From assembly GCA_963753105.1 (NCBI GenBank), contig CAVWBD010000002.1, positions 1 to 64,000 on the forward strand: a DNA stretch of 64,000 bases, read 5' to 3'. Source of the stretch: SZUA-36 sp963753105. GTDB lineage: Bacteria; Pseudomonadota; Gammaproteobacteria; Xanthomonadales; SZUA-36. Below are positions 26,099 to 40,341 of this stretch, piece after piece (position 1 is the stretch's first letter; the number at the start of each line of letters is the position of its first letter). The notes beneath the pieces are model-generated. The model ran no database searches and was not told the DNA's origin. It worked only from the letters and a program-made list of their open reading frames with translations. Made by a program: the position numbers and the translations under genes.

Positions 26099-26467
26099 CT
26101 AGAGCACTTCGGGTGCCAGCGAGACAATCTTCATAAACCGCTCTGTACGCAGTTCACGCGTTACGGGGCCAAAAATACGGGTGCCGATCGGTTCCAATTT
26201 CGGGCTCAGCAATACCGCGGCATTGCCATCGAACCGGATCAGGGAACCATCGTTACGGCGCACACCACTCCTGGTGCGAACAACGACGGCGTCATAAATC
26301 TCGCCTTTCTTGACCTTACCGCGCGGGATAGCGTCCTTGACGGTCACCTTGATGATGTCACCAATGCGCGCATAGCGCCGCTTGGAGCCACCCAGCACCT
26401 TGATACACATCACCCGGCGTGCACCGCTGTTGTCTGCGGCTGTCAGCATGGACTGCATCTGAATCAT
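26099..26467 (-). CDS. rplN: 50S ribosomal protein L14
   Basis: 122 aa. MIQMQSMLTAADNSGARRVM and VRRNDGSLIRFDGNAAVLLS are the L14 signatures. First gene of the spc operon; the 33-nt gap after rpsQ is too short for a separate promoter to be obvious. Confidence 0.98.
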   Translation of the reverse strand: MIQMQSMLTAADNSGARRVMCIKVLGGSKRRYARIGDIIKVTVKDAIPRGKVKKGEIYDAVVVRTRSGVRRNDGSLIRFDGNAAVLLSPKLEPIGTRIFGPVTRELRTERFMKIVSLAPEVL

Positions 26468-26500
26468 ATTCGTGTTCTCCGGTTTTAACCGATGGTCAGG

Positions 26501-26761
26501 CTATTGAGCCTTCTCCAGTATCTCGACTACCCGCCAGCTCTTCGTTTTTGAAAGCGGGCGGCACTCAGCGATCATGACCTTGTCGCCTTCTCCACAACTG
26601 TTGTCCTCGTCATGCGCGCTGACCTTGGTGGAGCGTTTAATATATTTGCCATACAAGGGATGCTTGATCTGGCGTTCCAGCAACACGGTTACGCTCTTGT
26701 CCATCTTGTTGCTGACCACCCGACCGGTCTGGGTGCGTTTGATTTCCTGTGTAGTAGTCAT
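26501..26761 (-). CDS. rpsQ: 30S ribosomal protein S17
   Basis: 86 aa. RTQTGRVVSNKMDKSVTVLL, KHPLYGKYIKRSTK and EGDKVMIAECRPLSKTKSW are diagnostic. Its ATG overlaps the rpmC stop by four bases, indicating coupled translation. Last gene of the S10 operon. Confidence 0.98.
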   Translation of the reverse strand: MTTTQEIKRTQTGRVVSNKMDKSVTVLLERQIKHPLYGKYIKRSTKVSAHDEDNSCGEGDKVMIAECRPLSKTKSWRVVEILEKAQ

Positions 26762-26961
26762 GCCGCATTACCTTCACTTGATTTCTGAGTCATGATGGTC
26801 TTGATCCGCGCGATATCGCGGCGCACACGACGCAACTCATTGACATTGGTCATCTGACCCGTTCCTTTTTGCATTCTCAGGTTGAATTGCTCCTGCAACA
26901 GGCCCTTAAGCTCGTCGTTCAACTCAACCACTGTCTTGCCTTTCATTTCATTTACGTTCAT
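26758..26961 (-). CDS. rpmC: 50S ribosomal protein L29
   Basis: 67 aa of two helices, with ELKGLLQEQFNLRMQKGTGQ and RRVRRDIARIKTIM. It starts at the ATG that overlaps the rplP stop by one base (TGATG); the preceding GTG is an alternative. It docks trigger factor at the tunnel exit together with L23. Confidence 0.97.
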   Translation of the reverse strand: MNVNEMKGKTVVELNDELKGLLQEQFNLRMQKGTGQMTNVNELRRVRRDIARIKTIMTQKSSEGNAA

Positions 26962-27374
26962 CACATCACCGACCGGGAAACAAAGGTGGTCCTGACCGCC
27001 AGCTTGGCAGCAGCCAGGCGGAACGCTTCACGGGCTGCTTCTTCGGAAACACCCTGGATTTCATAGAGTACGCGGCCGGGCTGTACCGGGGCGACCCAGT
27101 ATTCAACGTTGCCCTTGCCCTTACCCATACGCACTTCTACCGGTTTCTTGGTAATCGGCTTGTCCGGGAATACACGGATCCAAAGCTTGCCACCACGTTT
27201 TACATAACGGGTAATGGCACGTCGCGCGGCTTCGATCTGGCGGGCTGTAATAAACCCGCTGGTCGTAGCCTTGAGACCATACTCACCAAAGCTGACACGG
27301 TTACCGACCTGGGCCATACCGCGGTTACGCCCTTTCATCTGCTTTCTATATTTTGTTCGTTTTGGCTGTAACAT
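26961..27374 (-). CDS. rplP: 50S ribosomal protein L16
   Basis: 137 aa. MLQPKRTKYRKQMKGRNRGM and the ...GGKLWIRVFPDKPITKKPVE block identify L16. It lies close to the A site. Follows rpsC after 11 nt. Confidence 0.98.
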   Translation of the reverse strand: MLQPKRTKYRKQMKGRNRGMAQVGNRVSFGEYGLKATTSGFITARQIEAARRAITRYVKRGGKLWIRVFPDKPITKKPVEVRMGKGKGNVEYWVAPVQPGRVLYEIQGVSEEAAREAFRLAAAKLAVRTTFVSRSVM

Positions 27375-27385
27375 TGCCCAGTCTC

Positions 27386-28063
27386 CTAGTTGACGCCTTT
27401 CTTGCCGCCGGTTTGTTCAGGCTTGGCAGCGTACAGGTCGAAAACTTCACCCTTGTAGATCCATACCTTGACACCGAGGATGCCGTAGGTCGTTCCGGCC
27501 TCGACAACACCGTAATCCACGTCGGCGCGCAGGGTATGCAAAGGCACCTGGCCTTCGCGGTACCATTCGCTACGGGCGATATCCGCACCATTCAAACGGC
27601 CCGAAATCTTCACCTTGATACCCAGGGCGCCAAGACGCATCGAGTTGCCAACCGCGCGCTTCATGGCACGGCGGAACATGATACGGCGCTCCAGCTGCTG
27701 GGCGATGCCCTCGGCAACCAGCTGCGCATCCAGCTCCGGCTTGCGAATCTCCGCCACAGAAATGTGTGTCGGGACCCCCATGCGGGCAGTTACTTCACGG
27801 CGCAGGCGCTCGATATCCTCACCCTTCTTGCCGATCACGATACCCGGACGTGCCGTGTGAATCGTAATGCGGGCCGTTTTTGCCGGCCGCTCGATCTGTA
27901 TACGGCTGACCGCTGCCTGTGCCAGACGCTTGCGCAGGTATTCCCTGACCGCAATATCCGTATTCAACATCTCAGCGTATTCGCCTCTTTCGGCGTACCA
28001 GGTTGAATTCCAGTCTTTGGAAATACCCAGGCGGATGCCGATTGGATGTACCTTTTGACCCAT
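27386..28063 (-). CDS. rpsC: 30S ribosomal protein S3
   Basis: 225 aa. MGQKVHPIGIRLGI, the KH domain (ARPGIVIGKKGEDIERLR), the S3 C-terminal domain (AMGIKVKISGRLNG-like ALGIKVKISGRLNGADIARS) and VWIYKGEVFD are all present. It forms part of the mRNA entry helicase. Confidence 0.98.
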   Translation of the reverse strand: MGQKVHPIGIRLGISKDWNSTWYAERGEYAEMLNTDIAVREYLRKRLAQAAVSRIQIERPAKTARITIHTARPGIVIGKKGEDIERLRREVTARMGVPTHISVAEIRKPELDAQLVAEGIAQQLERRIMFRRAMKRAVGNSMRLGALGIKVKISGRLNGADIARSEWYREGQVPLHTLRADVDYGVVEAGTTYGILGVKVWIYKGEVFDLYAAKPEQTGGKKGVN

Positions 28064-28078
28064 AATATTTGTCCTGGT

Positions 28079-28414
28079 CTATTTGTTATCGGCCACAGTC
28101 ACCGTAATGTGACTGGTCCGCTTCAAAATCCGTGTACCGCGCCCCTTGGCGCGCGCCCTGCCCCGCTTCATCGTCGGGCCCTCGTCAACCATGATGCTGG
28201 AGACACTCAGCTCATCGATGTCCGCGCCGTCGTTGTGCTCCGCATTGGCGATCGCGGAAAGCAGTACTTTTTTGACGATGTGCGCAGCTTTCTTGGTGCT
28301 GAAAGTCAGCAGCTGCTCGGCTTTCTCAACCGGCATGCCGCGCACCTGGTCTGCGACGAGGCGTACCTTTTGCGCTGAAATTCTTGCGCCACTTAATTTT
28401 GCTGTTGCATTCAT
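28079..28414 (-). CDS. rplV: 50S ribosomal protein L22
   Basis: 111 aa. ISAQKVRLVADQVRGMPVEK, ANAEHNDGADIDEL and RARAKGRGTRILKRTSHITV form the L22 globular part and the beta-hairpin that lines the exit tunnel at the macrolide site. No deletion in the hairpin is visible. Confidence 0.98.
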   Translation of the reverse strand: MNATAKLSGARISAQKVRLVADQVRGMPVEKAEQLLTFSTKKAAHIVKKVLLSAIANAEHNDGADIDELSVSSIMVDEGPTMKRGRARAKGRGTRILKRTSHITVTVADNK

Positions 28415-28422
28415 AGCTACAC

Positions 28423-28695
28423 CTACTTGGTCTTGCGATCGCCGGAGTGCCCTCTGAAGGTCCGGGTCTGTGCAAATTCACCGAGTTTATGCCCGATCAT
28501 CTGATCACTGATCAGGATCGGCACGTGCTGCCGGCCGTTGTGAACGGCAATGGTCAAACCGACCATTTCCGGCATAATCATCGAACGTCGTGACCATGTC
28601 TTGATCGGACGCTTGTTGTTGGTTTCAACTGAATCCGCCACTTTCTTTGCCAGGTGGTGGTCAATGAAAGGACCTTTCTTAATTGATCTTGCCAT
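28423..28695 (-). CDS. rpsS: 30S ribosomal protein S19
   Basis: 90 aa. MARSIKKGPFIDHHLAKKV and IGHKLGEFAQTRTFRGHSGD are the S19 signatures. It lies in the 30S head and contacts S13. Confidence 0.98.
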   Translation of the reverse strand: MARSIKKGPFIDHHLAKKVADSVETNNKRPIKTWSRRSMIMPEMVGLTIAVHNGRQHVPILISDQMIGHKLGEFAQTRTFRGHSGDRKTK

Positions 28696-28707
28696 GTTCG
28701 CTACCCG

Positions 28708-29532
28708 TTATTTTCCTGACCGACGGATGATGTACTTGTCCGTACGTTTGTTACTGCGAGTCTTGTAACCCTTGGTGGGAACACCCCACGGGGTTACCGG
28801 ATGACGGCCACCCGAGGTACGGCCCTCACCACCACCGTGCGGGTGGTCAACCGGGTTCATGGCAACACCACGAACGGTCGGGCGAACACCACGCCAGCGT
28901 TTGGCGCCGGCCTTGCCCAGCTTCTCCAGGTTGTGCTCAGAATTCGAGACCTCACCGATCGTTGCACGGCAACGGGTCGGAATCTTGCGCATCTCGCCGG
29001 AACGCAGCCTCAGGGTTGCGTACTGACCTTCGCGCGCCACAAGCTGCACGGCTGCACCGGCGCTCCTGGCCAGTTGTGCACCCTTGCCGGGTTTCATTTC
29101 CACGCAGTGCACCACGGTGCCCACGGGGATGTTGCGCAACGGCAGGCAGTTACCGGGCTTGATGGCCGCATCGCGACCGCTCTTGACCGCATCACCGGAA
29201 CGCAGCCCCTTGGGCGCGATAATGTAACGACGCTCACCATCCGCATACAGCACCAGCGCGATATGCGCGGTACGGTTCGGATCGTGCTCGATTCGCTCGA
29301 CGCGGCCGTTGATACCGTCCTTGTCGCGCTTGAAGTCGATCATGCGGTAGTGCTTTTTATGCCCACCGCCACGATGACGTGTCGTTATGCGACCGGTGTT
29401 ATTACGACCACCCGTGCGTGATTTCTTTTCCAGCAGCGCGGCATGGGGAGCTCCCTTGTGCAAGTGGTCATGTTTGACCTGCACAACGCCACGGCGTCCT
29501 GGTGAAGTTGGTTTTGCCTTAACAATTGCCAT
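28708..29532 (-). CDS. rplB: 50S ribosomal protein L2
   Basis: 274 aa. Starts MAIVKAKPTSPGRRGVV. It carries GRITTRHRGGGHK and the C-terminal AMNPVDHPHGGGEG, with the conserved histidine associated with peptidyl-transferase function. The ATG with AAGGAT upstream is chosen over a TTG two codons earlier. Confidence 0.98.
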   Translation of the reverse strand: MAIVKAKPTSPGRRGVVQVKHDHLHKGAPHAALLEKKSRTGGRNNTGRITTRHRGGGHKKHYRMIDFKRDKDGINGRVERIEHDPNRTAHIALVLYADGERRYIIAPKGLRSGDAVKSGRDAAIKPGNCLPLRNIPVGTVVHCVEMKPGKGAQLARSAGAAVQLVAREGQYATLRLRSGEMRKIPTRCRATIGEVSNSEHNLEKLGKAGAKRWRGVRPTVRGVAMNPVDHPHGGGEGRTSGGRHPVTPWGVPTKGYKTRSNKRTDKYIIRRSGK

Positions 29533-29544
29533 AACCAAATATCC

Positions 29545-29847
29545 TTAAACTGATTCTCCGCCCAGGAAGTCGATAACCTGACCTTCCTGGACGCGTACGT
29601 ATGCTTTTTTCCAATCGTTACGCTTGCCGGCACGGAGCTTGAAAGTCTTACCCTTGCCCTTGACATTAACAATGCGAACCGACTCAACATTGACCTCGAA
29701 CAGCTTTTCAACAGCGTCCTTGATCTCTTTCTTATTGGAGTCAGTAGTCACCTTGAAAACGTACTGATTACTACCTTCACCCACACGCGTTGACTTTTCA
29801 GTCATACGCGGGGACAACAACACCTTGTACAAACGTTCGTTGCTCAT
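29545..29847 (-). CDS. rplW: 50S ribosomal protein L23
   Basis: 100 aa. MSNERLYKVLLSPRMTEKST and KRNDWKKAYVRVQEGQ are diagnostic. Its ATG overlaps the rplD stop (ATGA), with GGAG eight bases upstream. It is the docking site for trigger factor and SRP at the exit tunnel. Confidence 0.98.
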   Translation of the reverse strand: MSNERLYKVLLSPRMTEKSTRVGEGSNQYVFKVTTDSNKKEIKDAVEKLFEVNVESVRIVNVKGKGKTFKLRAGKRNDWKKAYVRVQEGQVIDFLGGESV

Positions 29848-30446
29848 CCCAGCCACTCCTCGATCTTCTTGACCGCGTCAACGGTCACGACCACTTTATC
29901 GGCCGCCACCAGGCTGACCGGATCCAGGCTCGCAACATCCAGCGCGTACACATTGGGTACATTGCGTGATGCCAGGAACATGTTTCCATCCACCTCCGAA
30001 GTAATAACAAGACCTTCGGTGAAGTCCAGCGCTGCCAATTTGGCCATCAGGTCGCTGGTCTTCGGCGTATCGATCTCGAATTTATCCAGCACGATAAGCC
30101 GTTCCTGGCGAACCAACTCGGAAAGAATGGCCTGTATCGCACTGCGGTACATCTTGCGATTGACCTTTTGCGAGTGGTCGCGGGGGGTGGCAGCAAAAGT
30201 CACGCCACCGCCACGCCAGATCGGGCTACGCGAGGTACCGGCACGGGCACGCCCGGTGCCTTTCTGACGCCAGGGTTTGGCGCCACCGCCACGCACTGCC
30301 GAACGATTTTTCTGAGCCTTGGTGCCGGTACGCGCACCCGCCAGGTAGGCGGTTACGACCTGGTGCACCAGGGGCTCGGAAAAGTCACGCCCGAAAGTAG
30401 CGTCTGAAACCTTGATGGCTTTGCCACCTGCAACTGCGAGTTCCAT
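29844..30446 (-). CDS. rplD: 50S ribosomal protein L4
   Basis: 200 aa. Begins MELAVAGGKAIKV; three ATGs in a row follow GAGGAG, and the third fits the family and spacing best. KPWRQKGTGRARAGTSRSPI is the extended tunnel loop. In E. coli, L4 also represses the S10 operon by attenuation. I see no obvious S10 leader here, since only 23 nt separate tufA and rpsJ. Confidence 0.97.
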   Translation of the reverse strand: MELAVAGGKAIKVSDATFGRDFSEPLVHQVVTAYLAGARTGTKAQKNRSAVRGGGAKPWRQKGTGRARAGTSRSPIWRGGGVTFAATPRDHSQKVNRKMYRSAIQAILSELVRQERLIVLDKFEIDTPKTSDLMAKLAALDFTEGLVITSEVDGNMFLASRNVPNVYALDVASLDPVSLVAADKVVVTVDAVKKIEEWLG

Positions 30447-30457
30447 CATCATTCTCC

Positions 30458-31099
30458 TCAGTGCATCTTCACGGCTGGGCGAACAGAAACCTGGCCACCA
30501 GCGGCGCCGGCAACGGCACCCTTGATCAACAACAGGTTACGCTCGGTATCGATCTGAACCACTTCAAGGTTCTGAGTGGTAACACGGGCATCACCCATAT
30601 GACCGGCCATTTTCTTGCCTTTGAATACACGACCCGGTGTCTGGCACTGGCCAATCGAACCCGGCGCACGATGCGCAAGCGAGTTACCGTGCGTGGCATC
30701 CTGCATACTGAAGTTGTGCCGCTTTACAGCACCTGCAAAACCTTTACCCTTACTGGTGCCGGTCACATCAACATGCTGTCCCACCTCGAACTGCCCGACA
30801 TTGAGTTCAGCACCAGCCTCGAGATCGGTGGCCTCGTCATCACTCAAACGCAGTTCCCACAGGCCCTCACCGGCTTCAACTTCAGCTTTGCTGAAATGTC
30901 CGGCTTTTGGCTTGCTCACGAGGCTGCTGCGTTTCGTGCCCAGTGTTACCTGCAAGGCGTTGTATCCATCCGTCTCCACGGTTTTCACCTGTGTGACGCG
31001 GTTTGGACTGACCTCGATTACCGTCACAGGGATACTGTCACCCTGCTCGGTAAAAATTCGGGTCATACCGCGTTTGCGGCCTATCAATCCAATCGTCAT
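30458..31099 (-). CDS. rplC: 50S ribosomal protein L3
   Basis: 213 aa. MTIGLIGRKRGMTRIFTEQG, VDVTGTSKGKGFAGAVKRHN and GKKMAGHMGD identify L3. The Gln methylated by PrmB in E. coli would lie near MQDATHGNSLAHRAPGSIGQ. The ATG starting MTIGL is used rather than upstream in-frame codons. Confidence 0.98.
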   Translation of the reverse strand: MTIGLIGRKRGMTRIFTEQGDSIPVTVIEVSPNRVTQVKTVETDGYNALQVTLGTKRSSLVSKPKAGHFSKAEVEAGEGLWELRLSDDEATDLEAGAELNVGQFEVGQHVDVTGTSKGKGFAGAVKRHNFSMQDATHGNSLAHRAPGSIGQCQTPGRVFKGKKMAGHMGDARVTTQNLEVVQIDTERNLLLIKGAVAGAAGGQVSVRPAVKMH

Positions 31100-31133
31100 T
31101 GTTCTGCCTATCGTCCTGTTTACTTCCAACCGA

Positions 31134-31445
31134 TCAGTACAGTTTGATCTGTACGTCGACGCCGGCTGCCAAATCCAGCTTCATCAGCGCATCCACGGTC
31201 TTGTCGTTGGGGTCCACGATGTCCATCAGGCGCTTGTGGGTCCGAGTTTCGTATTGGTCGCGCGCATCCTTGTTTACATGCGGCGAAGTCAACACGGTGT
31301 AGCGCTCGATACGCGTGGGCAGCGGAATTGGACCACGCACCTGGGCGCCGGTCCGCTTCGCGGTTTCCACGATTTCACTGGCTGAGCGGTCGATCAAACG
31401 ATGATCGAATGCTTTCAACCGGATACGGATTCTCTGATCAGCCAT
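31134..31445 (-). CDS. rpsJ: 30S ribosomal protein S10 (NusE)
   Basis: 103 aa. IRIRLKAFDHRLIDRSASEI and SPHVNKDARDQYETRTHKRL are diagnostic. It acts in the 30S head and, as NusE, binds NusB and NusG in antitermination. It begins 23 nt after tufA, so it is probably read through from the str promoters. Confidence 0.98.
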   Translation of the reverse strand: MADQRIRIRLKAFDHRLIDRSASEIVETAKRTGAQVRGPIPLPTRIERYTVLTSPHVNKDARDQYETRTHKRLMDIVDPNDKTVDALMKLDLAAGVDVQIKLY

Positions 31446-31468
31446 TTCTATTGCTCGCTCTACTCGTC

Positions 31469-32659
<1,191 letters not shown>

Positions 32660-32675
32660 GCCTGTTTACCTCTGC

Positions 32676-34769
32676 TTAGGCGGTCTTTTTGACGATACTT
32701 TCAACCACACTGGCCGGAGCCTCTGAGTAGTGGTCAAATTCCATGGTATAAGTTGCACGACCCTGGGTCTGGGACCTCAGGTCAGTTGCATAACCAAACA
32801 TTTCTGAAAGCGGGATGTGCGCATTGACGATCTTGCCTGACGGGCAGTCTTCCATACCCTGCAAAATGCCACGGCGACGGGTGACATCACCCATCACGTC
32901 ACCCATGTAATCTTCGGGGGTGACTACTTCAACTTTCATCATTGGCTCAAGTAACACCGGGTTGGCGATCTTGGCAGCATTCTTGAAGGCCATAGAGCCT
33001 GCGACCTTAAATGCCATTTCGTTAGAGTCAACTTCGTGATATGAACCATCATAAAGTTCAACCCTGACATCAACCACCGGGTAACCGGCAACAACACCGT
33101 TCTGCAAGGCTTCCTGGATGCCCTTGTCTACGGAGTTGATATATTCTTTAGGTACAACACCACCAACAATCTGGTTGTCAAATTCGTAGCCCACACCCAC
33201 TTCAAGCGGCATCAGGCGAATCTTGACGTGACCATATTGGCCTCGACCACCAGACTGCTTTACAAACTTGCCTTCAGCTTCAACCGATTTGCGAATCGTT
33301 TCACGATGCGCAACCTGCGGACGTCCAACATTGGCGTCAACACTGAACTCACGCCGCATGCGATCAACCAGGATATCCAAATGCAGCTCACCCATGCCGG
33401 AAATAATCGTCTGGCCTGATTCTTCGTCAGTGTGGACACGGAAAGAAGGATCTTCCTGCGCCAGCTTGGACAGGGCAATACCCATCTTCTCCTGGTCACT
33501 CTTGGTCTTTGGCTCAACCGCGACCGAGATTACCGGATCGGGGAATTCCATACGCTCAAGCGTGATACTGTCTTTCATGTCGCACAGCGTGTCACCGGTG
33601 GTGACGTCTTTCAGACCAACGGCAGCTGCGATATCACCGGCGCGGACTTCCTTGATTTCTTCACGGGAATTGGCGTGCATCTGCAAGATACGGCCAACGC
33701 GCTCTTTTTTGCCCTTGACCGGGTTGTAAATCGTGTCACCGGAATTCAGCACACCGGAATAAACCCGGAAGAAGGTCAGGGTGCCGACGAACGGATCGGT
33801 GGCAATCTTGAAGGCCAGCGCGGCAAACGGCTTTTCGTCACTGCTCTCACGTACGCCTTCTTCTTCGTTTTCGAGGATACCGGTGATAGCGGGAACATCC
33901 AACGGAGAAGGCATCAGGTCGACGATTGCATCAAGCAGGGACTGAACACCCTTGTTCTTGAATGCCGTACCACAAAGACAGGGAATGATGTCGTTATTCA
34001 AAGTACCCAGACGTAAACCCTTGATGACCTGCGCCTTGTTGAGGTCGCCATCCTCCAGGTACACTTCCATCAAATCTTCAGAAGCTTCCGCGGCCATCTC
34101 AACCATGTATTCATGTGCTGCCTGGGCTTCGGCCTGCATATCTTCGGGTATTTCACGCTCTTCGTACGCCACACCCAGGTTTTCAGCGTCCCAGTAAATA
34201 GCCTTCATCCGTACCAGGTCCACGATACCTTCGAATTTCTCTTCGGCACCGATGGGCAACTGGATGGGCACCGCGCGGGCACCCAGGCGTTCTTTGATTT
34301 GCCGTACTACGCGATTGAAATCCGCACCGATACGGTCCATCTTGTTGACGAATGCCATACGTGGAACCCGGTAACGGGTCGCCTGGCGCCATACCGTCTC
34401 AGACTGCGGCTGCACACCGCCGACCGCACAGAAAACAGCCACGGTACCATCGAGCACACGCAGGGAACGTTCCACTTCAATGGTGAAGTCAACGTGTCCC
34501 GGGGTATCAATGATATTGATCCGGTGTTCCTTGAACTGCTGGTCCATACCACTCCAGAAACAAGTGGTTGCAGCAGAGGTGATCGTAATACCACGCTCCT
34601 GCTCCTGCTCCATCCAGTCCATGGTGGCATTGCCGTCATGAACTTCACCGATCTTGTGCGATACACCGGTGTAGAACAGGATACGTTCAGTCGTCGTCGT
34701 CTTACCTGCATCAATGTGAGCCATGATGCCGATGTTGCGATACCTGTCGATTGGCGTTCTACGTGCCAC
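32676..34769 (-). CDS. fusA: Elongation factor G
   Basis: 697 aa. MARRTPIDRYRNIGIMAHID leads into AGKTTTTERI, DTPGHVDFTIEVERSLRVLD and NKMDR, then domains II-V, ending with MFGYATDLRSQTQGRATYTM. It catalyses translocation and, with RRF, ribosome recycling. Located 21 nt after rpsG in the str operon. Confidence 0.99.
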   Translation of the reverse strand: MARRTPIDRYRNIGIMAHIDAGKTTTTERILFYTGVSHKIGEVHDGNATMDWMEQEQERGITITSAATTCFWSGMDQQFKEHRINIIDTPGHVDFTIEVERSLRVLDGTVAVFCAVGGVQPQSETVWRQATRYRVPRMAFVNKMDRIGADFNRVVRQIKERLGARAVPIQLPIGAEEKFEGIVDLVRMKAIYWDAENLGVAYEEREIPEDMQAEAQAAHEYMVEMAAEASEDLMEVYLEDGDLNKAQVIKGLRLGTLNNDIIPCLCGTAFKNKGVQSLLDAIVDLMPSPLDVPAITGILENEEEGVRESSDEKPFAALAFKIATDPFVGTLTFFRVYSGVLNSGDTIYNPVKGKKERVGRILQMHANSREEIKEVRAGDIAAAVGLKDVTTGDTLCDMKDSITLERMEFPDPVISVAVEPKTKSDQEKMGIALSKLAQEDPSFRVHTDEESGQTIISGMGELHLDILVDRMRREFSVDANVGRPQVAHRETIRKSVEAEGKFVKQSGGRGQYGHVKIRLMPLEVGVGYEFDNQIVGGVVPKEYINSVDKGIQEALQNGVVAGYPVVDVRVELYDGSYHEVDSNEMAFKVAGSMAFKNAAKIANPVLLEPMMKVEVVTPEDYMGDVMGDVTRRRGILQGMEDCPSGKIVNAHIPLSEMFGYATDLRSQTQGRATYTMEFDHYSEAPASVVESIVKKTA

Positions 34770-34790
34770 TATAAAATCCTCTAAACCCGG

Positions 34791-35264
34791 CTACCAGCGG
34801 TAGTGGGAGAAGGCCTTGTTGGCCTCTGCCATGCGGTGCGTATCTTCACGTTTCTTGACCGCTGATCCGCGCTGCTCCACTGCGTCCAGCAGTTCACCTG
34901 CCAGCCGCTGGGGCATGCTCTTTTCACCACGCTTGCGCGCAGCATCGATAATCCAGCGCATCGCCAGGGTCAGACGGCGCTTGGGACGCACTTCCACGGG
35001 CACCTGGTAAGTCGCACCACCGACGCGGCGTGACTTCACCTCGACCATCGGGCTGACGTTTTCCAGTGCAGTCTCGACCAGCTCCAGCGCCGGAGCGCTC
35101 TTGTTCTTGTCTTCAATGGTGGCAATCGCACCATAAACGATACGTTCCGCCGTAGACTTCTTGCCACTGCTCATCACCATGTTTACAAACCGGGTGATCA
35201 TTTCGCTGTGGAACTTCGGGTCCGGCAAAACTTCACGTGCAAAATTTGAATGTTTTCTTGACAT
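34791..35264 (-). CDS. rpsG: 30S ribosomal protein S7
   Basis: 157 aa. MSRKHSNFAREVLPDPKFHS, GKKSTAERIVYGA and ending in MAEANKAFSHYRW, all typical. It nucleates assembly of the 30S head, and in E. coli it represses the str operon by binding the rpsL-rpsG junction. That junction is only 29 nt here. Confidence 0.98.
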   Translation of the reverse strand: MSRKHSNFAREVLPDPKFHSEMITRFVNMVMSSGKKSTAERIVYGAIATIEDKNKSAPALELVETALENVSPMVEVKSRRVGGATYQVPVEVRPKRRLTLAMRWIIDAARKRGEKSMPQRLAGELLDAVEQRGSAVKKREDTHRMAEANKAFSHYRW

Positions 35265-35293
35265 TGTGCTTCCTGATCCTTAATTGATCCGCA

Positions 35294-35668
35294 TCAATTC
35301 TTGGGCCGCTTGGCGCCATACTTGGAACGTCCCTGGCGACGATCACTGACACCCGAGGTGTCAAGGCTGCCGCGAACCGTGTGGTAACGAACACCCGGGA
35401 GATCTTTCACACGACCGCCACGGATCAGGACCACGCTATGTTCCTGCAGGTTGTGACCTTCTCCACCGATATAACTGGTGACTTCATATCCATTGGTCAG
35501 CCTGACACGTGCGACCTTGCGCAATGCCGAATTTGGCTTCTTGGGGGTGGTTGTATACACACGTGTGCACACGCCCCGTTTTTGCGGGCATCCCTCGAGA
35601 GCGGGTACGCCGCTTTTATACACTTTTGGCTTGCGAGGCTTGCGTACCAATTGATTTACAGTCGTCAT
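35294..35668 (-). CDS. rpsL: 30S ribosomal protein S12
   Basis: 124 aa. TTPKKPNSALRKVARVRLTN and DLPGVRYHTVRGSLDTSGVS carry the lysines (43 and 88 in E. coli numbering) whose mutation gives streptomycin resistance; both are wild type. The RimO-modified Asp in KDLPG is present. First gene of the str operon, about 100 nt downstream of a near-consensus promoter. Confidence 0.99.
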   Translation of the reverse strand: MTTVNQLVRKPRKPKVYKSGVPALEGCPQKRGVCTRVYTTTPKKPNSALRKVARVRLTNGYEVTSYIGGEGHNLQEHSVVLIRGGRVKDLPGVRYHTVRGSLDTSGVSDRRQGRSKYGAKRPKN

Positions 35669-35763
35669 ACTATTTACCCAAATCGATTTGAAAATGGCAA
35701 AAATAAAGGTGCTAAAAAAACAAAACGACAGCTGGGGATTCCCCGTACTGTCGAGGGCCGCGA

Positions 35764-35792
35764 ATTCTACTCAGGCCCTCTGACAATGTCAA
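35764..35792 (-). promoter_or_regulatory. str operon promoter P1
   Basis: On the minus strand TTGACA, 17-base spacer, TAGAAT: only one mismatch to the sigma-70 consensus. It stands about 95 bases upstream of rpsL. A stem-loop (GCCCAATCCAGGCTT / AAGCTGGGGTTGGGC, 35791-35822) directly precedes it. Confidence 0.85.
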
Positions 35793-35952
35793 ATGCCCAA
35801 CCCCAGCTTTTAAGCCTGGATTGGGCACCCATGATTCCGGCCCACGCGCCGGCGACATCGGCTATCCGGATGATCAGGTGCACCCCCAAAATGAAGTGCT
35901 TGTCCTCCCAACCGGCCCTTCTTCTGAAGGGATTGGTTTTGTTAGCCGGTCA

Positions 35953-35981
35953 ATTATGACAGGGTCGCATTTGCTACGCAA
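35953..35981 (-). promoter_or_regulatory. str operon upstream promoter P2
   Basis: Minus-strand TTGCGT, 17-base spacer, CATAAT, about 190 bases upstream of P1 in the 445-bp gap between rpoC and rpsL. It would give a long untranslated leader. The stem-loop at 35791-35822 lies between P2 and P1 and could attenuate P2 transcripts or end a small RNA. No gene is evident in this gap. Confidence 0.5.
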
Positions 35982-36045
35982 TAGAAAAATTGAAATTGGT
36001 AAATAATGACCATTTTGGACGACACGGAAACTGGCAAGAAAGGAG

Positions 36046-36099
36046 GGGGCAGAATCAAGTGCCGGAGTTGGTTTACTCTGGCACTTGACTCTGACCCCA
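36046..36099. repeat. REP-like hairpin downstream of rpoC
   Basis: A 54-bp inverted repeat with arms GGGGGCAGAATCAAGTGCCG (GAG) and CTCTGGCACTTGACTCTGAC (CCC). The GGGGTCAGAGTC end matches a REP-type palindrome common in proteobacteria and often associated with RAYT transposases. A related unit is at 48206-48249. It follows the rpoC stop by 14 bases and probably also acts as a transcript-end hairpin. Confidence 0.7.
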
Positions 36100-36113
36100 A
36101 ATTATAACGCTGG

Positions 36114-40340
<4,227 letters not shown>

Positions 40341-40341
40341 C

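Noticed and set aside
35764..35884. A 39-codon frame from a GTG in the rpoC-rpsL gap (VHLIIRIADVAGAW...)
   Set aside because: It overlaps the stem-loop and the P1 promoter, has a weak start and no recognisable family. The region is better explained as leader DNA.
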